From: Marinibaculum pumilum | Lineage (GTDB): Bacteria > Pseudomonadota > Alphaproteobacteria > Ferrovibrionales > Ferrovibrionaceae | DNA length: 64,000 nt | Direction of reading: 5' to 3' | Assembly: GCF_042646425.1 (NCBI RefSeq) | Contig: NZ_JBHRTR010000009.1 | Coordinates: forward strand, 62,001 to 126,000 | Translations under genes and position numbers: made by a program | In this document: in pieces, positions 48,870 to 58,340 of the stretch | Layout: each line of letters opens with the position of its first letter | Position numbering within the stretch: the stretch's first letter is position 1 | Notes under the pieces: model-generated | The model's database searches: none | What the model was told of the DNA's origin: nothing | Seen by the model: the letters and a program-made list of their open reading frames with translations, nothing else

Positions 48870-49769
48870 ATGCAGCGGGATTTCATCACCCTGGACGTGT
48901 TCACGGATCGCCCTTTCGGCGGCAATCCGCTGGCCGTCGTGCTGGACGGGCGCGGGTTGGACGGCGCGGCGATGCAGCGCATCGCCGCGGAGTTCAACCT
49001 GTCGGAAACGGTGTTCCTGTTGCCGCCGGTGGATCCGGCCAACGACGCCACCCTGCGCATCTTCACGCCACAGCTGGAACTGCCGTTCGCGGGGCATCCC
49101 AATGTCGGCGCGGCGGTCGCCTGCGCCATGGGGGGCGGGCCGTTCGGCAAGGCCGGCACCCGGCAGGTCCTGTTCGAGGAGCGCATCGGCCTGGTCAGGC
49201 TCGACCTGGACTATGACGGCGCGCTTCCCCGCGGCGCCTGGCTTGCGGCGCCGGCGGCGCCGGTCGTCGGTAAGGTGGTGGATGCCGCGCTGGCGGCCCG
49301 TGCGGCCGGCCTGCCGGAAGCGGCGATCCGCTGCACGGGCCATCCGCCGCAACGGGTCGCGCTGGGGCCGGAGTTCGTGATCGCGGAGGTTGCCGACGGC
49401 GAATCCTTCGCTGCCGCCGGGCCGCAGGCCGGCGCATTCGGGACGGCCGCGACGGGCCGGCTGGACGCGATCCTGGTGCTCTACCGCCGCGACGGGGCGG
49501 GCCTGCAGGTGCGGGTCTTCGCACCCCTGGCCGGGGTGGCGGAGGATCCGGCCACCGGCTCCGCCAATCTCGCGCTGGGCGGCTTCCTTGCCCATCTGGC
49601 GCCGGGTGCAGATGCCTCGCTCGACCTTTCGGTGCGGCAGGGGGCGGAGATGGGGCGCCCGTCGCAGCTGCGGGTCCAGGCGACGAAGCGCTGCGGCACG
49701 GTAGAGCCGCCCCGGATCCATGGCCATGCGGTGCCGGTCATGGAAGGCCGGCTGCGAGACCCGGACTGA
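48870..49769 (+). CDS. PhzF family isomerase-like protein
   Basis: This 299-residue protein has the twin-domain PhzF fold. FTDRPFGGNPLAVV starts the first half. The catalytic glutamate is E46 in FNLSETVFL. GHPNVGAAVAC and AEDPATGSANLALGGFL are the other active-site loops. Family members isomerise or epimerise small metabolites, and only some make phenazines; there are no phenazine genes here. The start at 48870 lies right after GGGGAGG, with unusually short spacing. Confidence 0.87.
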   Translation: MQRDFITLDVFTDRPFGGNPLAVVLDGRGLDGAAMQRIAAEFNLSETVFLLPPVDPANDATLRIFTPQLELPFAGHPNVGAAVACAMGGGPFGKAGTRQVLFEERIGLVRLDLDYDGALPRGAWLAAPAAPVVGKVVDAALAARAAGLPEAAIRCTGHPPQRVALGPEFVIAEVADGESFAAAGPQAGAFGTAATGRLDAILVLYRRDGAGLQVRVFAPLAGVAEDPATGSANLALGGFLAHLAPGADASLDLSVRQGAEMGRPSQLRVQATKRCGTVEPPRIHGHAVPVMEGRLRDPD

Positions 49770-49794
49770 CAGGCCGGCCCCGGCTGCGGCGGAT

Positions 49795-51150
49795 TCAGCT
49801 GCCCACGGCCTCCCGCAATGCCGGCGCGAAGCGGTCCAGGAAGGCGCGGGTCGCCGCGGTGAGCGCGGCGCAGTCCTCGTCCGTCAGCTCGATGTTCAGT
49901 GCCATATAGCCGCGGCGGGCGAGATAGTGCCCGGCCTCCAGCATCGCCAGATGATAGAGCGCCAGGGCCTGGTCGCTGCGGCCGTAGGTGTCGCGGGGGC
50001 TGCGGACCTCGCCGGCGACCGGGTGGATGCCGATCAGCGACCCTGCGCCGGTGAAGCGGAACGGCACCTCTGCCGCCGCCGCTTCGGCGTTCAGGGCGTC
50101 GCGCAGCCGGTCGCCGCGCGCATTCACCTCGATCGCGCGGTCCGGCGTATAGACCCGGGTCAACCCAGCAAGCCCCGCAGCCATGGTCATGACATTGTTG
50201 TTGAAGGTGCCGCTGGCGGAGAGCGCGTCGGGTCGCCGCGGGTCGAAGCGCGCCATGATATCGGCGCGGCCGCCGAAGCCGCCGAAGCTGAAGCCGCCGC
50301 CGATCCACTTGCCCAGGACCGTCAGGTCGGGATGGATCCCCAGCTTGCCCTGCATGCCGCCGGGCGCCAGGCGCGAGGTCATCACCTCGTCGAACACCAG
50401 CAGGCTGCCATGCGCGGTCGTCCAGTCCCGCAGCGCCTGCAGGAAGTCCGGGTCGGCCGGGAGGCAGCCGCCGGCGCCCATCACCGGCTCGACCACCACC
50501 GCGGCGAGGCTGTCGCCATGCGCCGCCAGCACCGCCTCCGTCGCCGGCCAGTCGTTGAGCTGGCCGAGGACGAACTCGAACGGCACGTTGAGGGGGCTGC
50601 CGCCGTCCCCGCCCGGGGCGGCGGGCCGGCCGAAGGTGAAATGGCCGCCATGATAGGCGCTTTCCATCACCATCACTTTCGGCCGCCCGGTCACGGCGCG
50701 GGCGGTGGCGATCGCCATGTAGGACCCTTCGGAGCCGGAATTGGTGAAGCGCACCAGCTCGATCGCCGGGAAGCGGCTGCAGACGGCCTCCGCAAGGGCC
50801 GCCTCGTAGCGGTTGGGGCCGCCGAGGGTCAGGCCGGCGGCCAGCGCCTCCTCCGCGGCAGCGCGGATCTCCGGGTTGGAATGGCCGAACAGGCCGGCGG
50901 ACATGTCGCCCAGCCAGTCGGTATAGGCATGGCCGTCGGCGTCCCAGACCCGGGCGCCCTCGCCGCGGACGATGTTGAGCGGGAAGGGCGGATAATAGAG
51001 CACGTTGCGCGTGGTGCCGCCGGGCATGCCCTCGCAGGCATGGGTGAAGGCGGCGAGGCTGGCGGCATTGCCGTCGATGAAGCGGCTCTCCGCCTCGGCC
51101 AGGGCATGGTCGAGGTTCAGATTGCTGTGTTGCGCCCGCGCCTCCGCCAT
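49795..51150 (-). CDS. Class III aminotransferase (glutamate-1-semialdehyde aminomutase-like)
   Basis: This 451-residue PLP enzyme has the substrate-entry motif YTDWLGDMSAGLFGHSNPEI, FTNSGSEGSYMAIATARAVTG for the phosphate cup, VFDEVMTSR with the cofactor aspartate, and K281 in VLGKWIGGGFSFGGFGG as the Schiff-base lysine. It resembles glutamate-1-semialdehyde aminomutase but is probably an aminotransferase for another substrate, because the ends differ. The start at 51150 follows GGGAGG; an ATG at 51174 is possible. Convergent with the PhzF gene. Confidence 0.85.
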   Translation of the reverse strand: MAEARAQHSNLNLDHALAEAESRFIDGNAASLAAFTHACEGMPGGTTRNVLYYPPFPLNIVRGEGARVWDADGHAYTDWLGDMSAGLFGHSNPEIRAAAEEALAAGLTLGGPNRYEAALAEAVCSRFPAIELVRFTNSGSEGSYMAIATARAVTGRPKVMVMESAYHGGHFTFGRPAAPGGDGGSPLNVPFEFVLGQLNDWPATEAVLAAHGDSLAAVVVEPVMGAGGCLPADPDFLQALRDWTTAHGSLLVFDEVMTSRLAPGGMQGKLGIHPDLTVLGKWIGGGFSFGGFGGRADIMARFDPRRPDALSASGTFNNNVMTMAAGLAGLTRVYTPDRAIEVNARGDRLRDALNAEAAAAEVPFRFTGAGSLIGIHPVAGEVRSPRDTYGRSDQALALYHLAMLEAGHYLARRGYMALNIELTDEDCAALTAATRAFLDRFAPALREAVGS

Positions 51151-51273
51151 GGCGGTCGTCCTCCCGAATCTCATTGATGCCTGCGCCGCCCCCTGACCGG
51201 GGCCGCCGCACACGGAAGTATGTCACGGCGGCGGAGCCGATATCCATCCTGCCGGCGGCGGTCGTCGTCGGGC

Positions 51274-52896
51274 TCAGCCGGACGGCGGGACGTTGCTGCA
51301 AGGCAGGCGTACCGTCACCGCCGTGCCGGTGGCGGAGGAGCGGATCTGCAGCATGCCGCTATGGGCCTCTGCCAGTCCCTTGACGATGGCCAGGCCAAGG
51401 CCGGTGCCTGTGTTCGTATCGGCATAGATACTGCCGGCGGCGATAAAGGGCTGGCCCAGATTGTCCAGCACCGCGCCGGGCAGGCCGGGGCCGTTATCGG
51501 CGACGGTGAGGGTCAGCTGCGGTGCCGGACCTTCCGGCGGATCGAGCCGGGCGACGATCTGCGCTTCGCCGCCCGGCTGCACGTAGCGGACAACATTGGC
51601 CAGGAGGTTCAGGAGGATCTGGCGCACCACCCGCCGGTCGGCGGTGACATGGCGGGCCTCCGGCGCCAGATCGACCGCGATCCGCTGGCCCCGGCGCTCG
51701 CGCTCCATCTCGACCATGCGCAGCGAGTCGGCGATCTCCGCCGCCATGTCGAGGGCTTCGAAATGCAGCACCACCTTCTCGCTCTCGATCCGGGAGAGGT
51801 CGAGGATGTCGTCGATCACCGACAACAGGTGCTGCCCGCCGGCGTGGATATCGTCGATATAGTCGCGGTAGGCAGGCGGCTGGATCTCGCCCAGCAGCCC
51901 GTCCCGGATCATTTCAGAAAAGCCCAGGATCGCATTCAGCGGCGTGCGCAGCTCATGGCTCATCTTCGCCAGGAACTCCGACTTCGCGAAGCTGGATTGC
52001 TCCGCCCTGCGGCGCTGGTCCTGCAGTTCCCCGATGGTCGCCCGCAATTCGTCCTCGTGGCGCAGGGTGGAGGACATGTCGCGCATGAAGACGGTGAGGG
52101 TGGGGACCCCGTCCACGCTGATCTTGGAGATCGATGCCAGCAGGGGGATCAGGTGCCCGTCGCGGTGAAGGCCGCGGACCAGGCGCCACTCCGACATCCG
52201 CAGCGACCGGTCGGGCCCTTCGGCGAACGCGTTCACCAGGGCCGTGTGCCGCGCCCGCAATGCCTGCGGCAGCAGGTCGTCCAGGGACTGGCCGATCATC
52301 TCTGCCGCGCGATAGCCGAACAGCTGCTCCGCCGATGCGTTGAAACTGGAGATGCGTTTCCGGCTGTCCAGGGTGATGATGCCGTCGAGAGCAGAGTTCA
52401 GGATCCGGTGCAGCCGGCGTTCCGCGAAGCGGACCTTCTCCTCCGCCACCTTCTGGCCGGTGATGTCGGTCATGTTGACCAGCACACCGTCGTCCAGGCG
52501 GGCGGCCGAGACCTCGAACCAGCGTTCCTTCTGGTTCAGGTAGAGCATCTGCTCCGAATGCGCCGGCCGGCCGGTCAGGACGACCCGGGCCCAGCTGTCC
52601 AGCAGCCCGCCGGTGACCGCGACTGTCAGTTCCTCGGAAAGCCGGGTGCCCAGCGGGGTCCCGCCGCTCCACTGACGCAGGCGCCGTGCCGCCGGATTGG
52701 CGAGGGTGCACCGGAAATCGACGATCCGCCCGTCCCTGTCGCGGTCGGCGGCAAAGCCCAGTACAGGCGCCGGCGACAGGTTGAAAATCTTTCGCAACTG
52801 GGTGCTGCTGGCGGTGTCGCCACCGGTCCCGTCGGGCGGGTCCGCATCGATTTCATTCGGAGATGGCCGGCGGTTTTCCGCCGCAGGGTCGCACAT
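51274..52896 (-). CDS. PAS-domain sensor histidine kinase
   Basis: This 540-residue protein has no transmembrane segment, so it is probably cytoplasmic. It has two PAS domains (about residues 30-155 and 165-290, the second with LDGIITLDSRKRISSFNASAEQLFGY), a coiled linker, then the kinase core. The phosphorylated histidine is H314 in KMSHELRTPLNAILGFSEMI. The N box is LLNLLANVVRYVQPGG and the G boxes are DNGPGLPG and GTGLGLAIVKGLAEAHSG. No response regulator gene is adjacent. The start has GGAGAG six bases upstream. Confidence 0.88.
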   Translation of the reverse strand: MCDPAAENRRPSPNEIDADPPDGTGGDTASSTQLRKIFNLSPAPVLGFAADRDRDGRIVDFRCTLANPAARRLRQWSGGTPLGTRLSEELTVAVTGGLLDSWARVVLTGRPAHSEQMLYLNQKERWFEVSAARLDDGVLVNMTDITGQKVAEEKVRFAERRLHRILNSALDGIITLDSRKRISSFNASAEQLFGYRAAEMIGQSLDDLLPQALRARHTALVNAFAEGPDRSLRMSEWRLVRGLHRDGHLIPLLASISKISVDGVPTLTVFMRDMSSTLRHEDELRATIGELQDQRRRAEQSSFAKSEFLAKMSHELRTPLNAILGFSEMIRDGLLGEIQPPAYRDYIDDIHAGGQHLLSVIDDILDLSRIESEKVVLHFEALDMAAEIADSLRMVEMERERRGQRIAVDLAPEARHVTADRRVVRQILLNLLANVVRYVQPGGEAQIVARLDPPEGPAPQLTLTVADNGPGLPGAVLDNLGQPFIAAGSIYADTNTGTGLGLAIVKGLAEAHSGMLQIRSSATGTAVTVRLPCSNVPPSG

Positions 52897-53343
52897 TCGC
52901 CGCTCTCCGGGAATAAGTTCCGGGCGCCGAATCCACAATAGTATTCGGACGCACTACCAAGTCTGAATGCACGTTAAGATTTAGCCGATTTCGGCGTCAA
53001 GCTGTGCGCATCGTTAACCAAGACGAAAGACCTGGGGACTTAGACCTGGGATGGCTCGGCGTCGCGTGTGCGGCGCCCTGCGGACTTGTGCCGATTGGGA
53101 CAGGCAGGAACGGGACTACGACGGTGGCAGGTGCCGCCGGCGCCGGCCGGACTGCCCGCCGGATTGCCAGTCCTGCGGGCATCTGGACGCCGCATGCGTC
53201 GTCGATATTATGCGGGGTTCCGCGGCCGGGTGGATGCCGGGTCGGCCGGCAGGCACGCCAAGACCGCTGTCGAGGCAGGTGCGCACAGATGGTGCGCGCC
53301 GCGATCGGCAGGGGATCGATAGAGGAAACGAAGCGGAGCGTCG
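52897..53343. other. 447-base divergent intergenic region
   Basis: It separates the histidine kinase and the 565-residue unknown protein. It contains a dyad CCGAAT-N10-ATTCGG (52927-52948) and a 14-base-period direct repeat AGACCTGGG (53029-53037, 53043-53051). The part near the kinase is less GC-rich than the surroundings. Short open frames here look like chance in GC-rich DNA. No RNA gene was recognised. Confidence 0.45.
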
Positions 53344-55041
53344 ATGCCGTCGCGCAGCGTCTACGAGGTGGTGGTCAACCACGGAGGGCAGTGGGTCGTC
53401 CAGACGACGACGGAGACCCAGGGCGATGCCATTCGTCTGGCTGAGCGGCTCGTTTCCTCCGGGCGCGAGGAGGATGTCCGCGTCCTGCAGAGCTTCTTCG
53501 ACGACAAGAAGCGTACCCTGGTCGAGAACGAGCTGAAGCGCTTTCGCCGCAAGGCCGCCTCCAAGTCCGATAGCGCCCCGGTGCGGCCGCCGACCCCGCT
53601 GTCGGCTCGGCCATGCAACAGCCATACCGAGTTCTACAGGTTCGAGACCCGCCGGGTGATCCGCGCGGCCATCATGGACGACCTGGAGCGCTGGGTGATC
53701 ACGCCTCTGGAGCTGCTTCACAACCTTTCCCACGCGCAGCGTCTGAACGCCGCCGGCACCGTCCTGCAGGGCGGCGTGCAGCGGGTCGCCATGGTGCAGT
53801 CGCGCGAATACGGCCTGTCGATCCACCAGCGGATGAAGGCGCTGTTCGACTTCTGCACCGAGATCGAGCGCGAGATGCGGCTGATCTGGCGCAATCACGA
53901 GATCAAGGCCGTCCCGCCGGGCGGGCTGCGGGCGCGCATGGCCGCGCTGAAGGACGAGAAGAACGGCGAATTCCTGCTGCATGCGGAGATCAGCGAAAGC
54001 CTGTCGGAGGCCAAGGACTGGCCGGCCAAGCTGACCGTGATGTTCGGCCTCCTGGCGGAGGAGGCGGACGAGGAGGAGATGGCGGTCTTCGACTCCTACG
54101 CCGCCGAGATCATCGAGAGCGGACCGGCGATCAAGGCGCTGCTGGGCGATATCGGCGACCGCGCCGACGCGATCATGGCGCTGCTGGACATCCAGGCGGG
54201 TTTTCCGCCCGCGGACGTGACCCTGACCCCGGTGGTCGAACGGCTGATCCGCCTGTTCCGCGAGGGCCGGCTGAAGGATTGCCGCGGCGTGCTGTATCGG
54301 CGGATCCGGCAGGAACTGGAATCCCTGCGTTCGGTGAGCGGCAATGCGACCGACCTGATCCGCGAGACCCAGGTCCTCAAGGCCCTGTACGTCAAGCTGC
54401 AGCGCGACGCCGACGAGCGTTCCGACGCCCGCCTCCTGCTGGGCACCCTGGAGAACCGCGCCGGTGCCATCCTGCGGTCGGAGACCCTGGGCACCAAGCT
54501 GCAGTCCCAGAAGACGCCGATCGGACAGATCGACCTGCTGCTGCGGCTGGCGCCGGGCATCCTGGGCGCGGCCAACAAGCGCAAGATCTCCGCCTTCATC
54601 GTCGGGCTGATCGATTCCGAGGAGAACAAGGGGATCGTGATCGGCGGCGAGAATGTCGCCGAGGCCCGGATGCGGCAGTTCCGCAAATGGGAGGAGAGCG
54701 CTCGTGGTGCGGAGTTCGACCAGCGGTCGGAGCAGGAGCTGTGCGGTCTGTTCGACCGGCTCTGCGTGGAGGCGATGCGCAAGGCGCAGTACTTCGCACG
54801 CCTGCAGCGCGAAGAGCCGGTGCCGGCGGTACGCGCGCTGAAGCTGATGGAACTGGCGGCCGAGAACGGCGTCACGACGGGCACCGCGATGCGGGCGGTG
54901 CAGGCGGAACTGATCAAGCTCCTGAAGGATCCCGGCACCCTGACGGCGCTGGCGGAGTCGGTACAGAACGACCCGGAGAAGACCGCGCGCCTGCGCGAAC
55001 TCTACACCCTGCTGTCGCAGCAGACGGCGGCCTCGGCCTGA
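53344..55041 (+). CDS. Conserved-looking hypothetical protein, 565 residues, mainly helical
   Basis: I do not recognise a family. Residues 1-60 (YEVVVNHGGQWVVQTTTETQ and following) look like a small alpha/beta unit. From about residue 105 the protein is long charged helices, with EIEREMRLIWRNHEIKAVPP, VERLIRLFREGRLKDCRGVL and LRLAPGILGAANKRKISAFI as notable segments. There is no signal peptide, transmembrane segment or metal motif. Codon use fits the host, so it is not an obvious import. AGCGGAGCGTC precedes the ATG. It is transcribed alone, divergent from the histidine kinase. Confidence 0.7.
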   Translation: MPSRSVYEVVVNHGGQWVVQTTTETQGDAIRLAERLVSSGREEDVRVLQSFFDDKKRTLVENELKRFRRKAASKSDSAPVRPPTPLSARPCNSHTEFYRFETRRVIRAAIMDDLERWVITPLELLHNLSHAQRLNAAGTVLQGGVQRVAMVQSREYGLSIHQRMKALFDFCTEIEREMRLIWRNHEIKAVPPGGLRARMAALKDEKNGEFLLHAEISESLSEAKDWPAKLTVMFGLLAEEADEEEMAVFDSYAAEIIESGPAIKALLGDIGDRADAIMALLDIQAGFPPADVTLTPVVERLIRLFREGRLKDCRGVLYRRIRQELESLRSVSGNATDLIRETQVLKALYVKLQRDADERSDARLLLGTLENRAGAILRSETLGTKLQSQKTPIGQIDLLLRLAPGILGAANKRKISAFIVGLIDSEENKGIVIGGENVAEARMRQFRKWEESARGAEFDQRSEQELCGLFDRLCVEAMRKAQYFARLQREEPVPAVRALKLMELAAENGVTTGTAMRAVQAELIKLLKDPGTLTALAESVQNDPEKTARLRELYTLLSQQTAASA

Positions 55042-55050
55042 CAGGCGCTA

Positions 55051-55947
55051 CTATGCAAGAACAGCAGTCAGCCGCCTGCAAGCTTCCAGAGCATCGTCGA
55101 AGCTGACTATATCGTCCGGGTCGCCGAACGACACCTGATGCACGAGGCTCCTGTAGTTCACGCTCCACTGCTTGTAGTTTGAAAGGCAGTCCAGCATCAA
55201 CGCGACGCGCGCGGCAGGATTGGCAGGAACCCCTTCGCCGCCGCGGTGGGCATCGGCAAGCATTGACTGTTGCAGCAATCGGATAAATTCCGGCTGCTCG
55301 GCGACCAGTGACTCAAGTGCCGCAAGGTCGTGCAAATGCCGGATGACGCTGGGATCTTCCCTATCCTCACCGTGCTGATCGGCGCAGACCCGCCAGGCGA
55401 GAGCACTCAGCTTGTCCGCCGCGGTCTCGATCGGATCGACACAGGGGAAGCCAGCTATTTCAGGCCCTTCGCCGCCCACCAATGCGACCAGCGAACTGAC
55501 CGGTCGTACGATCGGGGGGAGTGCAGGCGGAGCGAACGTCATCTCTATCTTGATATGCGGTCGAAGCCCGGGACCCGCCCCGAACTCCATTGGGTAGGCA
55601 AGATCGGCTGAAAAGAAGCGACTTGCATTGCCGCGCAACGGTTCACCGAGGAGAGTGAATTGAGCGTCGGCGAGTGCGGCGAGGATCCGATTGCGATAGG
55701 TGCGGCGCGACACTCGGGTTGCGTCGGACGGCATCGACACCTTGAAGTCGACATCCTCAGAAAATCGTTTGATCAGGCCCCAACCTTTGAAGAGCGACGT
55801 ACCGCCGGCAAACACTGGAGACGTGCTGTCGTGATCCATTCCTGCGATCACGCCGATCGCGCGGACGACGTGCCAGTCTTTTTCGATCAAACCGGGATTG
55901 GTGCCGAGTTCATCGGCTACGCTCTCAACGCGGCGCCTGTTCAGCAC
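55051..55947 (-). CDS. AbiEii/AbiGii-type nucleotidyltransferase toxin
   Basis: This protein of about 298 residues has the AbiEii nucleotidyltransferase motifs: LIEKDWHVVRAIGVI, then FAGGTSLFKGWGLIKRFSEDVDF (GG/TS, then DxD) and AADKLSALAWRV. Such toxins transfer nucleotides, for example to tRNA, and are neutralised by the upstream antitoxin. No ATG lies at the family's usual start; I use GTG 55947 before LNRRRVES, which overlaps the antitoxin gene by 23 bases. An in-frame ATG at 56052 would lie deep inside the antitoxin gene. Codon use is visibly less GC-biased than neighbouring genes. Confidence 0.82.
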   Translation of the reverse strand: MLNRRRVESVADELGTNPGLIEKDWHVVRAIGVIAGMDHDSTSPVFAGGTSLFKGWGLIKRFSEDVDFKVSMPSDATRVSRRTYRNRILAALADAQFTLLGEPLRGNASRFFSADLAYPMEFGAGPGLRPHIKIEMTFAPPALPPIVRPVSSLVALVGGEGPEIAGFPCVDPIETAADKLSALAWRVCADQHGEDREDPSVIRHLHDLAALESLVAEQPEFIRLLQQSMLADAHRGGEGVPANPAARVALMLDCLSNYKQWSVNYRSLVHQVSFGDPDDIVSFDDALEACRRLTAVLA

Positions 55948-56344
55948 GTTCGAAGCCAAGTTGCACGCTGCCGTAGCCGATTTTTCGTCTAACGCGTGTC
56001 CGAACGCCAACCACACGGCCAGTTGGTACTTGCGTGGTTCGCCCGGCCTCATAGTCTCGCTCGAGTTGCGTCGGGACCGGCTCGATCCCAACGCGCTCCA
56101 GAGCCTCGCGGAGCGTCCCGAGGCCCTCCACCGGTACGAGCTTGCCGCTCAGCTTCGAGGTTTTGGCGCGCGCGTAGATCCCTTGCCCAACCCGCAGCAA
56201 CTTCCCTTTGCGCACAAGTCCGTTCAGGGCGCGACCGACCTGGTCATAGCCCCCGAGGTCTGTGAAATCCGCACGCAGAAAGACGTTGCGGCGCATCCGC
56301 CGGATACGTCCCCATAGCCGTGCTTCGAGATTGTCTCGTTTCAT
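55925..56344 (-). CDS. DUF6088 / AbiEi-like antitoxin
   Basis: This 139-residue protein begins with a winged helix typical of AbiEi-type antitoxins: RIRRMRRNVFLRADFTDLGGYDQVGRALNGLVRKGKLLRVGQGIYAR. The rest (SGKLVPVEGLGTLREALERVG onward) matches DUF6088. It should neutralise the AbiEii-type toxin and repress the pair. The start is ATG 56344; a GTG immediately before it is less likely. The upstream region 56345-56425 is AT-rich, which with atypical codons suggests that the pair was acquired. Confidence 0.82.
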   Translation of the reverse strand: MKRDNLEARLWGRIRRMRRNVFLRADFTDLGGYDQVGRALNGLVRKGKLLRVGQGIYARAKTSKLSGKLVPVEGLGTLREALERVGIEPVPTQLERDYEAGRTTQVPTGRVVGVRTRVRRKIGYGSVQLGFERAEQAPR

Positions 56345-56425
56345 CACTCAACCATGCCTTTTGTGTCAAGATACGACATCAGAGAGGGAAAATCACTATA
56401 TTAAACAATAAATTATGTGGCGTCG
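56345..56425 (-). promoter_or_regulatory. AT-rich promoter region of the toxin-antitoxin pair
   Basis: This stretch is markedly AT-rich for the window. On the minus strand it contains TTGACA close to the antitoxin start and TTGTTTAATATAG further upstream. AbiEi antitoxins usually bind inverted repeats here, but I cannot see a clear one. The remainder of the gap to 56624 is GC-rich and shows nothing. Confidence 0.4.
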
Positions 56426-56624
56426 TGTTGCAGGGCTTCAAGGGCGCCGTCTCCGCCCAGACCGGCGATCTTCCGTCTGCGCCCCGTGGGCATGCGACGC
56501 GGAATCCGTTAGAACCCTCCGCAACCGGTCCGTCGGGCGATCCCGGCGGGCCGCCGCTGCCGCCCGCCCGCAGGGGCCGGGGCGGCCACCTCAACGAGAC
56601 ATTCCGGATCAGGGCAATCCCGAC

Positions 56625-58304
56625 ATGGCGAGCTATCAGTACATCTATGTGATGAAGGGTCTGGGAAAGACCTATCCCGGCGGCCGGCAGGTGCTGCGCG
56701 ACATCTACCTGAGCTTTCTGCCCGGCGCGAAGATCGGCGTGCTGGGCCTCAACGGCGCCGGCAAGTCGACCCTGCTGAAAATCATGGCCGGCATCGAGAA
56801 GGACTTCCAGGGCGAGGCCTGGGCCGCCGACGGGGTCAAGGTCGGCTACCTGCCGCAGGAGCCGGAGCTGGATCCCGCCAAGACCGTGCTTGAGAACGTC
56901 ATGGAGGGGGTGGCGGAGACCAAGGCGCTGCTGGACCGCTTCGAGGAAGTCTCGATGAAGTTCGGCGAGGTCACCGACGACGACGAGATGAACGCCCTGA
57001 TCGAGGAGCAGGGCCGCCTGCAGGAGGAGATCGACGCGAAGAATGCCTGGGACCTGAACCGCCAGGTGGAAATCGCGATGGATGCCCTGCGCTGCCCCGA
57101 CGGCGAGGCGTCGGTGGAGAAGCTCTCGGGCGGCGAACGGCGGCGCATCGCGCTCTGCCGGCTGCTGCTGTCGCAGCCGGACATGCTGCTGCTGGACGAA
57201 CCGACCAACCATCTGGACGCGGAATCGGTCGCCTGGCTGGAGCGTTTCCTGGCGGACTATCCCTCCACCGTGGTGGCGGTGACCCACGACCGCTACTTCC
57301 TGGACAATGTCGCCGGCTGGATCCTGGAGCTGGACCGCGGCCATGGCATCCCCTGGGAGGGCAACTACACCAGCTGGCTGGAGCAGAAGGAGAAGCGGCT
57401 GGAGCAGGAGGGCAAGGCCGAGGATGCCCGCCGCCGCACCCTGAAGCACGAGCTGGAATGGGTGCAGGCCAGCCCGCGCGCCCGCCAGGCGAAGTCGAAG
57501 GCCCGCATCAAGGCCTATGAGGACCTGCTGTCGCAGGAGGCGGAAAAGCGCACCGAGCAGGCACAGATCGTGATTCCTGCGGGACCCCGCCTGGGCGACC
57601 TGGTGGTGGAGGCGGAGAACCTGCGCAAGGGTTTCGGCAACCACCTGCTGATCGACGACCTGTCGTTCCGCCTGCCGCGCGGCGGCCTGGTCGGCGTGAT
57701 CGGCCCGAACGGCGCCGGCAAGACCACCCTGTTCCGCATGCTGACCGGTCAGGAGCAGCCCGATGGCGGCGCCCTGCGGGTCGGCGACACCGTGAAGATG
57801 GGCTATGTCGACCAGTCGCGCGATGCGCTGGACGGCAACCGCACCGTCTGGGAGGAGATCTCCGACAAGCAGGATGTCATCCAGCTGGGCAAGCGCGAGG
57901 TGCAGAGCCGGGCCTATTGCGCGGCCTTCAACTTCAAGGGGGCCGACCAGCAGAAGAAGGTCGGCCAGCTGTCCGGCGGCGAGCGCAACCGGGTCCACCT
58001 GGCGAAGATGCTGAAGTCCGGCGCCAACCTGCTGCTGCTCGACGAACCGACCAACGACCTGGACGTCGACACCCTGCGGGCGCTGGAGGAGGCGCTGCTG
58101 GACTTCGCCGGCTGCGCCATCGTGATCAGCCATGACCGCTGGTTCCTGGACCGCATCGCCACCCACATGCTGGCCTTCGAGGGCGACAGCCATGTGGAAT
58201 GGTTCGAGGGCAATTTCGCGGACTACGAAGAGGACAAGAAGCGCCGCCTCGGCGCCGATGCCACGGAGCCGCACCGGATCAAGTACAAGCCGCTCAGCCG
58301 CTAG
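56625..58304 (+). CDS. ettA: Energy-dependent translational throttle protein EttA (ABC-F)
   Basis: This 559-residue protein has two ABC ATPase domains and no membrane segments, and nearly the length of E. coli EttA (555). It starts MASYQYIYVMKGLGKTYPGG. Walker A motifs are GLNGAGKST (41-49) and GPNGAGKTT; signatures are LSGGERRR and LSGGERNR; Walker B motifs are LLLLDEPTNHLD and LLLLDEPTNDLD. The arm/linker region contains WEGNYTSWLEQKEKRLEQE and ASPRARQAKSKARI. It binds the ribosomal E site and couples initiation to energy state. Confidence 0.95.
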   Translation: MASYQYIYVMKGLGKTYPGGRQVLRDIYLSFLPGAKIGVLGLNGAGKSTLLKIMAGIEKDFQGEAWAADGVKVGYLPQEPELDPAKTVLENVMEGVAETKALLDRFEEVSMKFGEVTDDDEMNALIEEQGRLQEEIDAKNAWDLNRQVEIAMDALRCPDGEASVEKLSGGERRRIALCRLLLSQPDMLLLDEPTNHLDAESVAWLERFLADYPSTVVAVTHDRYFLDNVAGWILELDRGHGIPWEGNYTSWLEQKEKRLEQEGKAEDARRRTLKHELEWVQASPRARQAKSKARIKAYEDLLSQEAEKRTEQAQIVIPAGPRLGDLVVEAENLRKGFGNHLLIDDLSFRLPRGGLVGVIGPNGAGKTTLFRMLTGQEQPDGGALRVGDTVKMGYVDQSRDALDGNRTVWEEISDKQDVIQLGKREVQSRAYCAAFNFKGADQQKKVGQLSGGERNRVHLAKMLKSGANLLLLDEPTNDLDVDTLRALEEALLDFAGCAIVISHDRWFLDRIATHMLAFEGDSHVEWFEGNFADYEEDKKRRLGADATEPHRIKYKPLSR

Positions 58305-58340
58305 GCGCCGCGGGCCGCAGGGCAGGGGGAGGGCACAGCC

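Noticed and set aside
53004..53536. Cys-rich and Arg-rich open frames in the gap before the 565-residue gene
   Set aside because: They run into the following gene in the wrong frame, lack ribosome sites and are explained by high GC content.
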